A stretch of DNA of 64,000 nucleotides from Microbacterium caowuchunii (GTDB lineage Bacteria > Actinomycetota > Actinomycetes > Actinomycetales > Microbacteriaceae): assembly GCF_008727755.1 (NCBI RefSeq), contig NZ_CP044231.1, forward strand, positions 124,001-188,000, given 5' to 3'. Positions 54,042-62,138 of the stretch are shown one piece after another; position 1 is the stretch's first letter, and every line of letters starts with the position of its first letter. The translations under genes were made by a program, and so were the position numbers. A model generated the notes under the pieces. It made no database searches, had not been told where the DNA came from, and worked only from the letters and a program-made list of their open reading frames with translations.

Positions 54042-54428
54042 ATGTCCAATAGCCGGATCAGCCGCATCCCCGCGCCCGTCGTGCCGGGAATCTCCGACAG
54101 CACGCGGGTGTCCGCGGGTGACCTCGTCTTCATCTCTGGGCAGGTCGGCTTCGAGGAAGACGGCTCTGTCCCCGAGGACTTCGAGCGGGCCATCGAACTC
54201 ACGTACGCAGAGCTGGAGCGCGCGCTCACGGCAGCGGGAGCGACGTGGGAGGATCTCGTGCGGGTCAACGTGTACATCACCGAGCTCGACCAGGAGAAGC
54301 TCGCCATCTGGCGGACGACGCGCAATCGCATCGTCCAGGTCGAGGAGCCCCCGGCGAGCACCGTCATCGGCGTTCACTCGTTGTACAACGGTGCGACCAT
54401 CGAGATCGACGCCATCGCGGCCGTCTGA
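54042..54428 (+). CDS. RidA-family enamine/imine deaminase
   Basis: 128 residues. GDLVFISGQVGFEEDGS, ATWEDLVRVNVYIT and the late SLYNGATIEIDAIAAV match RidA/YjgF. Members hydrolyse reactive 2-aminoacrylate-like enamines or act as aminohydrolases in ring-cleavage pathways. The Arg that anchors the carboxylate in RidA is not visible in the usual place (VIGVHSLYNGATIE in place of VxxxxLxxxxxxxxE), so it may be a divergent member. 60 bases after the reductase. Confidence 0.8.
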   Translation: MSNSRISRIPAPVVPGISDSTRVSAGDLVFISGQVGFEEDGSVPEDFERAIELTYAELERALTAAGATWEDLVRVNVYITELDQEKLAIWRTTRNRIVQVEEPPASTVIGVHSLYNGATIEIDAIAAV

Positions 54429-54460
54429 ACGCGCAGCATCACGTCGGACGGAGACATTCC

Positions 54461-55342
54461 TTGAGTGCGCCGCTCGGCTTCCTCGGTTTGGGCCGGATGG
54501 GGGCAGCCGTGGCCGCGCGCATGCTCGCGGCTGGTTTCGACCTCGAAGTCTGGAACCGCAGTCGCAGCGACTCCTTCGACGAACTCGTCGCGGCCGGCGC
54601 CTCTCCCGTGGACTCACCGCGGGAGGCGCTCGCCGCGCCGATGTCCTTCTCCATGCTGGCGGATGACGCGGCGGCTGATCACGTGCTCAGCGCCGCGAAC
54701 ATCGGCGCAGGTGGCGCCCGCATCCATGTCAACATGGCGTCGGTCAGCGCCGAGATGACCTCCACGCTCGAGGAACGGTTCGCCGTGGCCGGTGTCCGCT
54801 ACGTCGCTGCGCCCGTCCTGGGCAGGCCCGAGGTCGCTGCGGCGGGCCGCTTGAACGTCCTTCTGGCCGGTCCCAGCGAATCGCTCGACCGAGTCGACCC
54901 GGTGCTCGCCGTGTGCAGTGTTCGACGGTGGCGGATGGGTGATGTGCCCCGTCACGCAAGCGCGGCGAAGATCGCCATGAACTTCATGCTTCTGAACGCG
55001 TTGGAGTCGATGGGCGAGGGAATCGCCCTCGTCGAGGGCGAGGGAATCGCCGCCGCCGACTTCGTCGAGCTTTTCACCAGCACCTTCTTCGGTGGCATCG
55101 TCTACGAAACCTACGGCGGGATCATCGCAGAACGCCGGTACGCGCCTGCCGGGTTCTCCCTGCTTCTGGGCCTCAAAGACCTCGGTCTGGCGGAGGCGAT
55201 GGCGCGAGAATCGGGAGTCGACGTGGCGTCCGCGCGGGTGCTTCGCGATCGTTTCGAAGCCGCACTGAGTGATGAGACCTTGGCGGACGGCGACTGGGCG
55301 AGCATCGCTGAGATCAGCCGCCGTCCCTCCGTGCGCGACTGA
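54461..55342 (+). CDS. NAD(P)-dependent beta-hydroxyacid/imine-type dehydrogenase, paralogue 2
   Basis: 293 residues from a TTG start, chosen because CGGAG lies 7 bases upstream and the Rossmann motif GFLGLGRMGAAVAARM follows at once. Close relative of the enzyme at 46220-47101, equal in length (KIAMNFMLLNALESMGEGIALVEGEGI vs the same region). It likely reduces a product of the oxygenase/RidA steps or oxidises a 3-hydroxyacid. Confidence 0.85.
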   Translation: MSAPLGFLGLGRMGAAVAARMLAAGFDLEVWNRSRSDSFDELVAAGASPVDSPREALAAPMSFSMLADDAAADHVLSAANIGAGGARIHVNMASVSAEMTSTLEERFAVAGVRYVAAPVLGRPEVAAAGRLNVLLAGPSESLDRVDPVLAVCSVRRWRMGDVPRHASAAKIAMNFMLLNALESMGEGIALVEGEGIAAADFVELFTSTFFGGIVYETYGGIIAERRYAPAGFSLLLGLKDLGLAEAMARESGVDVASARVLRDRFEAALSDETLADGDWASIAEISRRPSVRD

Positions 55343-55409
55343 GGGTTCGTCCTCGGTGCACGGTAAGGTGGGCCGACTGGGGACAGGATGAGCGACCGCG
55401 GGATAGGCG

Positions 55410-56084
55410 ATGACGACAGCGAATGACAACATCGGCTCTCGCCTGCGCAGTGCGCGCGAAGCGCGCGGAATCAGCCTGCGGAAGGTCGCCCAGGAAGTCG
55501 GTGTGTCAGCGAGCATGCTGTCACAGGTCGAGACGGGAAAAAGTCAGCCTTCCGTTGCGACGCTCTACTCGCTGGCCAATGTCCTCGCCATTTCAGTGGA
55601 TCAGCTCCTCGGCCTGGAGCCCGAGCCCCCTTCGGTGGAGACGCGTACCGCGCGGCTCGACCTGCAGCGGGGTGCAGAGAATCCCGCGATCGAGATGGAG
55701 AACGGCGTCCGCTGGGAGCGACTCGCAATGGGGCAGCGCGGACCGGCCGACGCGCTTCTGGTGACGTATCAGCCGGGAGCATCCAGCTCCGTCGAAGGGA
55801 AGCTGATGCGCCACGCCGGCCAGGAGTACGCGTACCTCCTCAGCGGCGAGATCACCTTGCAGATCGACTTCGAGGAGCACGTCCTCCGTGCGGGGGACTC
55901 GGTCCATTTCGACTCTTCTCGACCACATATGTTCTCGAATCGGGGTTCGGACCCGGCGACCGGCGTCTGGTTCGTCGTTGGTCGGCGGGACCAGGCGACT
56001 CAGAAGATCGAGCGGAACGTTCCGCCGCCCCGCGCCGTGCGGTCGGCTGTAGAGGTGCTGCACCGCCTGGACTCATTCGACTGA
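55410..56084 (+). CDS. XRE-family regulator with cupin sensor domain
   Basis: 224 residues, ATG 55410. HTH (SLRKVAQEVGVSASMLSQVETGKSQPS, about 22-50) and a C-terminal cupin (about 130-200, HAGQEYAYLLSGE...AGDSVHFDSSRPHMF). Similar proteins sense small molecules by the cupin and control catabolic operons (PuuR-like). It lies between the dehydrogenase and the M24 gene and probably binds the palindrome just downstream. Confidence 0.88.
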   Translation: MTTANDNIGSRLRSAREARGISLRKVAQEVGVSASMLSQVETGKSQPSVATLYSLANVLAISVDQLLGLEPEPPSVETRTARLDLQRGAENPAIEMENGVRWERLAMGQRGPADALLVTYQPGASSSVEGKLMRHAGQEYAYLLSGEITLQIDFEEHVLRAGDSVHFDSSRPHMFSNRGSDPATGVWFVVGRRDQATQKIERNVPPPRAVRSAVEVLHRLDSFD

Positions 56085-56109
56085 TCCGCCGCTCCTCCTC
56101 GCCATCCGT

Positions 56110-56138
56110 CCCGGTGTTAACCTATGGTGAACACCGGG
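56110..56138. promoter_or_regulatory. Imperfect palindrome upstream of the M24 gene
   Basis: CCCGGTGTTAACC-TAT-GGTGAACACCGGG: 13-base arms with one mismatch, 3-base centre, 26 bases after the XRE-cupin stop and 26 before the M24 start. A strong candidate operator for the XRE-cupin regulator. Confidence 0.65.
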
Positions 56139-56164
56139 ACGAGTGCGTTCGAACGGAGGACACC

Positions 56165-57547
56165 ATGAAGAGCACCGCTACTACGGGTACCAATGCGGTC
56201 GATTGGGAGGCTCGGGTTGACTTCGACCGCCTTCGCGATGAGCGACTCGGGCGACTGAAGGCGAGTCTCAACGAGTCTCACCTCGGGGCCGTGCTCGCCT
56301 TCGACTTCTCGAACATTCGCTACATGACATCGACCCACATCGGCACGTGGGCTATGGACAAGCTCATCCGGTTCAGTCTGCTGACCCGACACACGGACCC
56401 GATCTCCTGGGATTTCGGTTCCGCCGCGAAGCATCACGCCCTGTACAACCCCTGGCTCGATGTGACGTCCTCGGAGATGGATGCCGACCCCCACGCCCCT
56501 CATGAAGGCGTGAAGCGTCCGCGGCTCGAGTCTGGCGCCCGAGCGGGGATCTCCACGCTTCGCGGAGCGTTCCCGCCGGACGCCGGCATCGCCGAGGAAG
56601 TCGCCCGCAAGATCAAGCGGGAACTGGACAGGTTCGGCGTCGCCGATGAGCCGCTCGGTGTCGACGTCATTGAGTTGCCGATCCTGTTCGCCCTTCAGAA
56701 GCTCGGAATCCAGGTCGTTGACGGCCAGCAGGTCTTCATGGAGGCCCGCCGCATCAAGACTCACGATGAGATCCGTCTTCTCACCCAGGCGGCGTCGATG
56801 GTCGACGCGGCCTATGAAGAGCTCTACCGGTTCCTTCGGCCGGGCGTTCGAGAGAACGAGGCTGTGGGACTCGTGGCGAAGACGCTGTATGACCTGGGGT
56901 CGGAGTACGTCGAAGGCGTCAACGCGATCTCGGGAGAACGTTGCTCGCCGCACCCCCACGTGTTCAGTGACCGACTCATCCGACCCGGCGACCCTGCGTT
57001 CTTCGACATCCTGCACAGCTGGAACGGTTACCGCACCTGTTACTACCGCACCTTTGCGGTCGGCTCGGCGTCCCGTGCGCAAAAGGACGCGTACACGCGG
57101 GCACGCGAGTACATGGACCGCGCGATCGCGCTCGTTCGGCCCGGAGCCACCACGGCGGACATCTGTGCGGTTTGGCCGACGGCGCAGGAGTTCGGTTTCC
57201 CCGACGAGGAGGCCGCGTTCGCACTTCAGTACGGCCACGGCGTAGGCCTGTCCATCTGGGAGAAGCCCATCTTCTCGAGGCTCACATCGTTCGATCACCC
57301 CGAAGTCCTCCAGGAGGGGATGGTCTTCGCCCTCGAGACCTACTGGCCGTCGGCGGACGGGTGGGGTGCAGCCCGCATAGAGGAGGAAGTGGTCGTCACT
57401 GCCGACGGGTGCGAGGTCATCACGAAATTCCCCGCTGAAGAACTGTTGATCGCCGGTCCCCGGTACATCGCTGTCGGAGGACCGCTCAACAATCAACGCG
57501 ATTCGCAGTCGCACCTCAACACCATCTGGGGGCGGGGCGAGGCCTGA
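56165..57547 (+). CDS. M24 (creatinase/DddP-like) pita-bread-fold hydrolase with altered metal site
   Basis: 460 residues from ATG 56165, with GGAGGA ahead. Two-domain M24 protein. Its N-terminal region (DFSNIRYMTSTHIGTWAMDK; DFGSAAKHH) resembles DddP/Xaa-Pro-dipeptidase-like enzymes. Metal ligands: Asp281 (FFDILH), H358 (YGHGVG), E391 (ALETYW) and E406 (RIEEEV) are kept, but the second Asp is Cys292 (RTCYYRTF). It may be a C-N or C-S cleaving non-peptidase rather than an aminopeptidase. Last gene of the island. Confidence 0.8.
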   Translation: MKSTATTGTNAVDWEARVDFDRLRDERLGRLKASLNESHLGAVLAFDFSNIRYMTSTHIGTWAMDKLIRFSLLTRHTDPISWDFGSAAKHHALYNPWLDVTSSEMDADPHAPHEGVKRPRLESGARAGISTLRGAFPPDAGIAEEVARKIKRELDRFGVADEPLGVDVIELPILFALQKLGIQVVDGQQVFMEARRIKTHDEIRLLTQAASMVDAAYEELYRFLRPGVRENEAVGLVAKTLYDLGSEYVEGVNAISGERCSPHPHVFSDRLIRPGDPAFFDILHSWNGYRTCYYRTFAVGSASRAQKDAYTRAREYMDRAIALVRPGATTADICAVWPTAQEFGFPDEEAAFALQYGHGVGLSIWEKPIFSRLTSFDHPEVLQEGMVFALETYWPSADGWGAARIEEEVVVTADGCEVITKFPAEELLIAGPRYIAVGGPLNNQRDSQSHLNTIWGRGEA

Positions 57548-57621
57548 GTCGGACTCGCAGCACCGCGCGTTCGCGTAAAGGAAGGAGCCCGTGACCGATC
57601 GGCCACGGGCTGGGCGTGCGA

Positions 57622-58605
57622 TCAGAGCTCGCCGCCGTGCGGCCGATACGCCGGCGGTAGGGGAAGGCGTTCGTGCCCCGGGTTCGTGGGCACCGTGCAG
57701 GGCGGTCCGTCCAGCCATCCCCGGTCCACTGCCTCCGGCTCCGGGACGGACACCGACAGACGGAGGGTCGCGCACGTCCCCTCGAGCGTCGCCCAGGCCG
57801 CCGTCAGGAGACCGCGTCGCGTCTGAGCCAGGAGCAGCGGCAGCGTCCGCCGGGCGGCATCCGGCGGGAGCTCACCGACCCGGAAGCCGTCGAGGACGAC
57901 CCCGACCGGAGGGCGTCCGTCGCCGCCCGCGTGCAGAGTCACGAGCAGATTGGCCGCGCCGCTCGCCGGGAGGTAAGCGACGATGGGGCCGGCCTGCACC
58001 GCGTCACCGGCGACGAGAGTGCCCGTGCCGCGCGGCAGGACCGTGTACGGCTCGCCCGGTGGATCGTTCTCGGGGATGACGCTCGCCACGGAGGCCGGAG
58101 TCAGGGCGAGGCGGACCGTGCTCCGGGGACTCCCACCGTCGGCCGCCTGCCGCGTCCGGATCGTCGCCCGAACGGTCGGGACCGCGCCGCGGGTCACCAG
58201 CGCGATGACCGCCGGTGCGAGCTCCGCCGCCACGTCCGCCGGGATGTACCCCACGGTGGATCCGCCGATCCGCACGGATACCGCGCCGGGGTTCCCGGGG
58301 TGGTCGGGTTCGGGCACCAGCTCGGCCGTGTGGAACGTCCGCGCCTCCCGGGTGCCGACGGGGAGGGAACCGACGATCGAGCGGAGGCGGCGTTCGCGGT
58401 GCGCGTCGATGTCGATGTCCAGACCCGACGAGACTCCGGCCGACACGTCGATACGTCGGTACGCCGGCTGGTACGCCGCGGAGGGGGAGATCTCGGGCCG
58501 AGGGGGCAGATGCGGTCGCGCGCCCGGGGGGCGGACCCGATCGGGTGGGCGGTCCGTATGCTCATGCGGACCCGCCGCGGACGTACCCGTTCGCGTCGTC
58601 TCCAT
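57622..58605 (-). CDS. HIRAN-like repeat protein, unknown function
   Basis: 327 residues from ATG 58605 (METTRTG), chosen because GGGGGA precedes it; an extension of up to 29 codons is open. Two related halves: FHTAELVPEPDHPGNPGAVSVRIGGSTVGYIPADVAAELAP reads as HIRAN-like (about 115-160), and a weaker repeat, TGTLVAGDAVQAGPI...GVVLDGFRVGELPPDAARR, in the C-terminal half. Pro-rich N-terminus. HIRAN domains bind damaged or single-stranded DNA ends; here the protein stands alone without helicase or nuclease parts. Confidence 0.5.
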   Translation of the reverse strand: METTRTGTSAAGPHEHTDRPPDRVRPPGARPHLPPRPEISPSAAYQPAYRRIDVSAGVSSGLDIDIDAHRERRLRSIVGSLPVGTREARTFHTAELVPEPDHPGNPGAVSVRIGGSTVGYIPADVAAELAPAVIALVTRGAVPTVRATIRTRQAADGGSPRSTVRLALTPASVASVIPENDPPGEPYTVLPRGTGTLVAGDAVQAGPIVAYLPASGAANLLVTLHAGGDGRPPVGVVLDGFRVGELPPDAARRTLPLLLAQTRRGLLTAAWATLEGTCATLRLSVSVPEPEAVDRGWLDGPPCTVPTNPGHERLPLPPAYRPHGGEL

Positions 58606-58771
58606 CGCAGAGTCCCCCAACTCACGCGCCGACAGGCGCCCGGCCGGCATCGTCGTCGGCTGTGACCCCCGAGCGTACAACGCGGTCCGCACGCGCCGGA
58701 AGACCCGGCTGCACGCAGTCCTGACGCGAGGCGGCGGGTGCTGCGGAGTCAGGCGACGGTGGGCAGACAGG

Positions 58772-58808
58772 AGTGAAGCGTCACCACGGCACGCGGTGAC
58801 GCTTCACT
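58772..58808 (-). terminator. Terminator hairpin of the DUF3073 gene
   Basis: Perfect 14-base stem, AGTGAAGCGTCACC (58772-58785) and its complement (58795-58808), 31 bases after the DUF3073 stop on the minus strand. Confidence 0.75.
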
Positions 58809-58838
58809 GATCAGGCGTCGATGAGGACGCCCGCGAGC

Positions 58839-59015
58839 TCAGGCCTTTTCTTCCTCGTACTCGTCCTCGTACTGATCCGCCCACTTGTCGACGTACTGGT
58901 CGTCCGACGGGTGTGCGAGCTCACGCTCCAATGCGGAATAGTTCACGGCAGGGCTGTACGACTTCAGCTCCCGGGCGATCTTGGTGTGCTTCGCCTTTTG
59001 ACGGCCACGCCCCAT
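58839..59015 (-). CDS. DUF3073 family small protein
   Basis: 58 residues: MGRGRQKAKHTKIARELK, then SPAVNYSALERELA and an acidic tail DEYEEEKA. Conserved in actinobacteria, often near the purM/purF region but here 43 kb away. Basic N-terminus and acidic C-terminus suggest nucleic acid or ribosome association; function unknown. Confidence 0.85.
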   Translation of the reverse strand: MGRGRQKAKHTKIARELKSYSPAVNYSALERELAHPSDDQYVDKWADQYEDEYEEEKA

Positions 59016-59155
59016 GCGAGACCCCCTCTGTTCTGACGTCGGCTTCGTCTGGTGCTCGACGCGTTCACGTGTTCGGCTTGAGGCCGGTAAGAGTAGAATT
59101 CAGAATAACACGGAGCCCCCTGCGGATCGCCGCGTGGGCCCCAGGGGGAGGAATC

Positions 59156-59656
59156 ATGAGCGAGTACGTCTCCAATGGCCCGGTCGTCCTGGGGGCGATC
59201 CCGGACCTGTCCGACCGTGTCTGGGCGGAAGCCGCTCGGTACGCCGCCCTCTTCGGGCGCGAACTCATCGTGGCCTACGTGGATGTGACGCGCTTCGTCA
59301 CCTACGAGGACCCCGACGGCATGCCGATGACTGCTCCGCTCGATCTCACCCTCTCCGCTGCCGCGAGCCGGCACGGACAGAACGTGCGCGAAGCCGCCGA
59401 GGAGCACCTGGCGGGTGTGGAATGGAGCTTCCGTTCGCTCGTGGGTGACCCGGCGTCGGCGCTCAAGGCCCTCGCCGAAGAGGTGGACGCCGCGGTGATC
59501 GTGGTGGGCACCCGTCGTCGCGGGTTCGGGGAGACCGTCCGCGAGTTCTTCACCGGTTCGGTGGCGGCGCGCCTCGCGCACCGCCAGCATCGGCCGGTGC
59601 TCGTCGTACCCACCCAGGAGCCGTTCACCGAGAGCGACGACCCCTGGGCCGAGTGA
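59156..59656 (+). CDS. Universal stress protein (UspA family)
   Basis: 166 residues from ATG 59156 with GGGGGAGGA ahead. ATP-type Usp motif [40 protein letters not shown] (GxxG-9-GS/T form). Divergent from DUF3073 by 140 bases; probably involved in stress or dormancy. Confidence 0.9.
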   Translation: MSEYVSNGPVVLGAIPDLSDRVWAEAARYAALFGRELIVAYVDVTRFVTYEDPDGMPMTAPLDLTLSAAASRHGQNVREAAEEHLAGVEWSFRSLVGDPASALKALAEEVDAAVIVVGTRRRGFGETVREFFTGSVAARLAHRQHRPVLVVPTQEPFTESDDPWAE

Positions 59657-59658
59657 GG

Positions 59659-60273
59659 TCACCGGTCCCGTAGTGATCGGCTGAGCTCGCGCGCCGCAGC
59701 GTCGAGCCGGTCGATGAGCGCATCCACCGCATCCGCGGCCAGCTCTCCGCCCCGGGCGACATGCGTCCGCAGGTCGGTGCGCACCTGGGCGCGGAACTCG
59801 TTCACGCCCGCTTCTGCGCGGCGGAGCTGTTCCCGGGCACGGGTGCGGGCGTCGTCCGGGGTGGGTTCCGTCTGCGGCGGAGCGTCCCGCTCGGCTCTGG
59901 CCGCCGCGGCCAGGTCGGCGCGCAGGCTCTTCATCGCCTCGCGCATACTGCCGCGCACCTCGTCGGCGATGAGGCGGACGGAGTCGGCGAGATCCGCCTG
60001 GATCCCTTCGAGTTCGCCGGAGCGGGCGGCGACCTCGGCCCGGCCGCGCTCGGTGATCTCGTAGACCGTCTTGCGCCCGTCGATCCGCTTGGTGACGAGG
60101 CCTTCCTCCTCGAGCTTCGCCAGCCGCGGATAGATCGTCCCGGCGCTGGGCGTGTAGGTCCCTCCGGTCCGATCGGACAGGGCCTGCATGATGTCGTAGC
60201 CGTGCCGCGGACCCTCGTCGAGCAGGTTGAGCAGGTACAGGCGCAGGTCGCCGTGCGAGAAGACGGGGGGCAT
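59659..60273 (-). CDS. PadR-family transcriptional regulator
   Basis: 204 residues. N-terminal winged HTH (LLNLLDEGPRHGYDIMQALSDRTGGTYTPSAGTIYPRLAKLEEEGLV) and a long alpha-helical C-terminal region rich in Ala/Arg/Glu. Start overlaps the DUF4097 stop (ATGA). Probably represses its own operon through the palindromes at 61151-61190. Confidence 0.92.
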   Translation of the reverse strand: MPPVFSHGDLRLYLLNLLDEGPRHGYDIMQALSDRTGGTYTPSAGTIYPRLAKLEEEGLVTKRIDGRKTVYEITERGRAEVAARSGELEGIQADLADSVRLIADEVRGSMREAMKSLRADLAAAARAERDAPPQTEPTPDDARTRAREQLRRAEAGVNEFRAQVRTDLRTHVARGGELAADAVDALIDRLDAAARELSRSLRDR

Positions 60274-61127
60274 CACAGCACCTCCGCGTCGTCGTCGATG
60301 GCGGGCGTGGGACGCTGCCGGCGTAGGACGGTGATGTCGCCGGAGACCGAGTTCGCCCGGACGTCCACGAACGTTCCGCTGAGTTCGCCGGTCGAGCCGA
60401 CGTAGTTGGTCTTGGGCACCGTGCCGCGTCCGGAATGCACGGAACCGTCGATCTGCACCTTCCCGCTGACGCTGCGCACGACGTAGTTCGCGGCGAGGCC
60501 TTCGTCCAGCCGGATGGTGGTGCGCCCGCTCACGGTGTTCAGGGAGATCTGATGCACCGCCTCGGCCGCATCGATCATGATCGCGCCCGACACCGTGTCG
60601 ATCGTCGTCTTGCGCAGGCGTCCGGTCACGGCCACGTCGCCGGAGACGCTGTTGGCGTTGAGGCTGCCCTCGAGGCTGCGCACCTGCACGTCGCCGGAGA
60701 CGGCGTTCACGGTGAGGTCCCCGTGCAGGCCGTCCACGATGATGTCGCCCGAGACGGTGTTGACCCGGGCGTCGGTGGCGAGGTCGGCGACGAGCGCGCT
60801 CGCGCTCACGACGCCGAGGGTCACGGCCACCGAGCGTGGCACGGCCACGCTGATCTCGGCTCGGGGGCCGCCGGAACCGAAGTTGCGGAAGACCTCGAGG
60901 AAGTTGTCCCAGCGGAGCTGGGGGTGGTCGATCTCGACGGCGCCGTCCTCGGCGGAGATGCGCAGATCCTTCGTCGTGACGGCGTGCACCTCGATACGCG
61001 CGCCGGGCTCGTCGTGAGCCACGATGTCGATCTGCCCGCCGACGAGCCCGATCTTGAAGGTGCGCACGTCTTCCAGATCGATCACGCGCGTCTCGCCGGG
61101 GTGGATGAGCCACTTCTCGGGGTTCAT
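60273..61127 (-). CDS. DUF4097 beta-strand-repeat protein
   Basis: 284 residues with an adhesin-like parallel beta repeat: units such as VNTVSGDIIVDGL, VNAVSGDVQVRSL, ANSVSGDVAVTGR recur through about 120-260 with an SGD/SGK turn. No signal peptide or membrane helix. It is a common partner of PadR regulators; role unknown. Confidence 0.9.
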   Translation of the reverse strand: MNPEKWLIHPGETRVIDLEDVRTFKIGLVGGQIDIVAHDEPGARIEVHAVTTKDLRISAEDGAVEIDHPQLRWDNFLEVFRNFGSGGPRAEISVAVPRSVAVTLGVVSASALVADLATDARVNTVSGDIIVDGLHGDLTVNAVSGDVQVRSLEGSLNANSVSGDVAVTGRLRKTTIDTVSGAIMIDAAEAVHQISLNTVSGRTTIRLDEGLAANYVVRSVSGKVQIDGSVHSGRGTVPKTNYVGSTGELSGTFVDVRANSVSGDITVLRRQRPTPAIDDDAEVL

Positions 61128-61150
61128 GTCGATTTCTCCTCACGTCGAAT

Positions 61151-61190
61151 CGCGATATATCGCGTTCGGAGACGGTAACACGATATATCG
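61151..61190. promoter_or_regulatory. Twin CGATATATCG palindromes, PadR operator candidates
   Basis: CGCGATATATCGCG (61151-61164, perfect 14-base palindrome) and CGATATATCG (61181-61190) lie 28 bases apart (centres), 24 to 63 bases before the DUF4097 start, in the promoter region of DUF4097-padR and 93 bases before the MerR gene. Confidence 0.75.
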
Positions 61191-61230
61191 CGATTGGACA
61201 GAGGTGGGCGGCATCCGAGCCGGAGCGCAC

Positions 61231-61261
61231 TTGACGTTGACGCAACGTCAACTTCTACCGT
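61231..61261 (+). promoter_or_regulatory. MerR-type promoter with dyad in spacer
   Basis: TTGACG (61231-61236) and TACCGT (61256-61261) with a 19-base spacer, the long spacing typical of MerR-activated promoters. TTGACGTT-GACGC-AACGTCAA (61231-61251), a perfect dyad, spans the -35 and spacer. Likely autoregulated by the MerR gene 22 bases on. Confidence 0.6.
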
Positions 61262-61282
61262 GGATGAAGCGAAGGAGGTCCC

Positions 61283-62041
61283 ATGGAACTCGGGATACAG
61301 GATGTGGTCCGGGTCACCGGCATCACCAGCAGGACGCTGCGCCACTATGCCGCGATCGGCCTGCTTCCGCCCAGCCGCACGGCGGGGAGCGGATACCGGT
61401 TCTACGACGACGACGCCCTCGTCCGTCTGCAGCGGATCCTGCTGCTCCGGGAAGCCGGCGTGGGGCTCGCCGAGATCCGTGCGGTGCTGGATCGCGGCGA
61501 ACCCGACGAGGTCGCTCTGACCCGGCACCTCGGGGGTCTCCGGGCGGAGCAGCAACGGCTGGCCCGCCGGATCGCCGCGGTGGAAGCGACCATCGAGGCA
61601 CGACAGGGAAGGAGAGAACTGGTGGCGGAGAAGATGTTCGACGGGTTCGACCACGCGCAGTATCGCGAGGAGGTCGAGGAGCGCTGGGGCGCGGAGGCTG
61701 CCACGCGCGCGCACGATTGGTGGACGGGGATGTCCCGGCAGGACCGGACGGCGCGGGAGGAGGATGCTGCGGACCTCGCCGCGGCCTGGGCGGACGCGGC
61801 GCGGGAGGGTGCCGATCCCCGAGGTGCGGCCGCGCAGGAACTCGCGGCGCGTCACATCGCCTGGCTCGCCGGTATGCCGGGTACGCCCGCCGCGACGCCG
61901 GGCGGGGACACAACGGCATACGTGCGTGGCCTCGCCGACATGTACGTTGCGGACCCCCGGTTCGCCCGGAACTACGGCGGCGAAGCGGGAGCGCGGTTCG
62001 TCCGTGACGCCCTGTTCCACCACCTCGACGCCTCGGCCTGA
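61283..62041 (+). CDS. TipA-like MerR-family regulator
   Basis: 252 residues. MerR HTH (IQDVVRVTGITSRTLRHYAAIGLLPPSRT), coiled dimer helix (LRAEQQRLARRIAAVEATIEAR), and a C-terminal TipAS-like domain (FDGFDHAQYREEVEERWG; YVADPRFARNYGGEAGARFVRDAL). TipAS domains bind thiopeptide-like or other drugs and induce export genes. Confidence 0.9.
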   Translation: MELGIQDVVRVTGITSRTLRHYAAIGLLPPSRTAGSGYRFYDDDALVRLQRILLLREAGVGLAEIRAVLDRGEPDEVALTRHLGGLRAEQQRLARRIAAVEATIEARQGRRELVAEKMFDGFDHAQYREEVEERWGAEAATRAHDWWTGMSRQDRTAREEDAADLAAAWADAAREGADPRGAAAQELAARHIAWLAGMPGTPAATPGGDTTAYVRGLADMYVADPRFARNYGGEAGARFVRDALFHHLDASA

Positions 62042-62070
62042 CGCCTCGGGTGGGGGAGATGTCGCGCACG

Positions 62071-62120
62071 AGACGAAACGGATGCCGCGGACCCGAAGGT
62101 CCGCGGCATCCGTTTCGTCT
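62071..62120. terminator. Very long hairpin after the merR gene
   Basis: Perfect 23-base stem, 62071-62093 and 62098-62120, with a CGAA loop, between the convergent stops of the MerR gene and the small membrane protein. Bidirectional terminator. Confidence 0.9.
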
Positions 62121-62138
62121 ACTCGTTCGACGTCGAGG

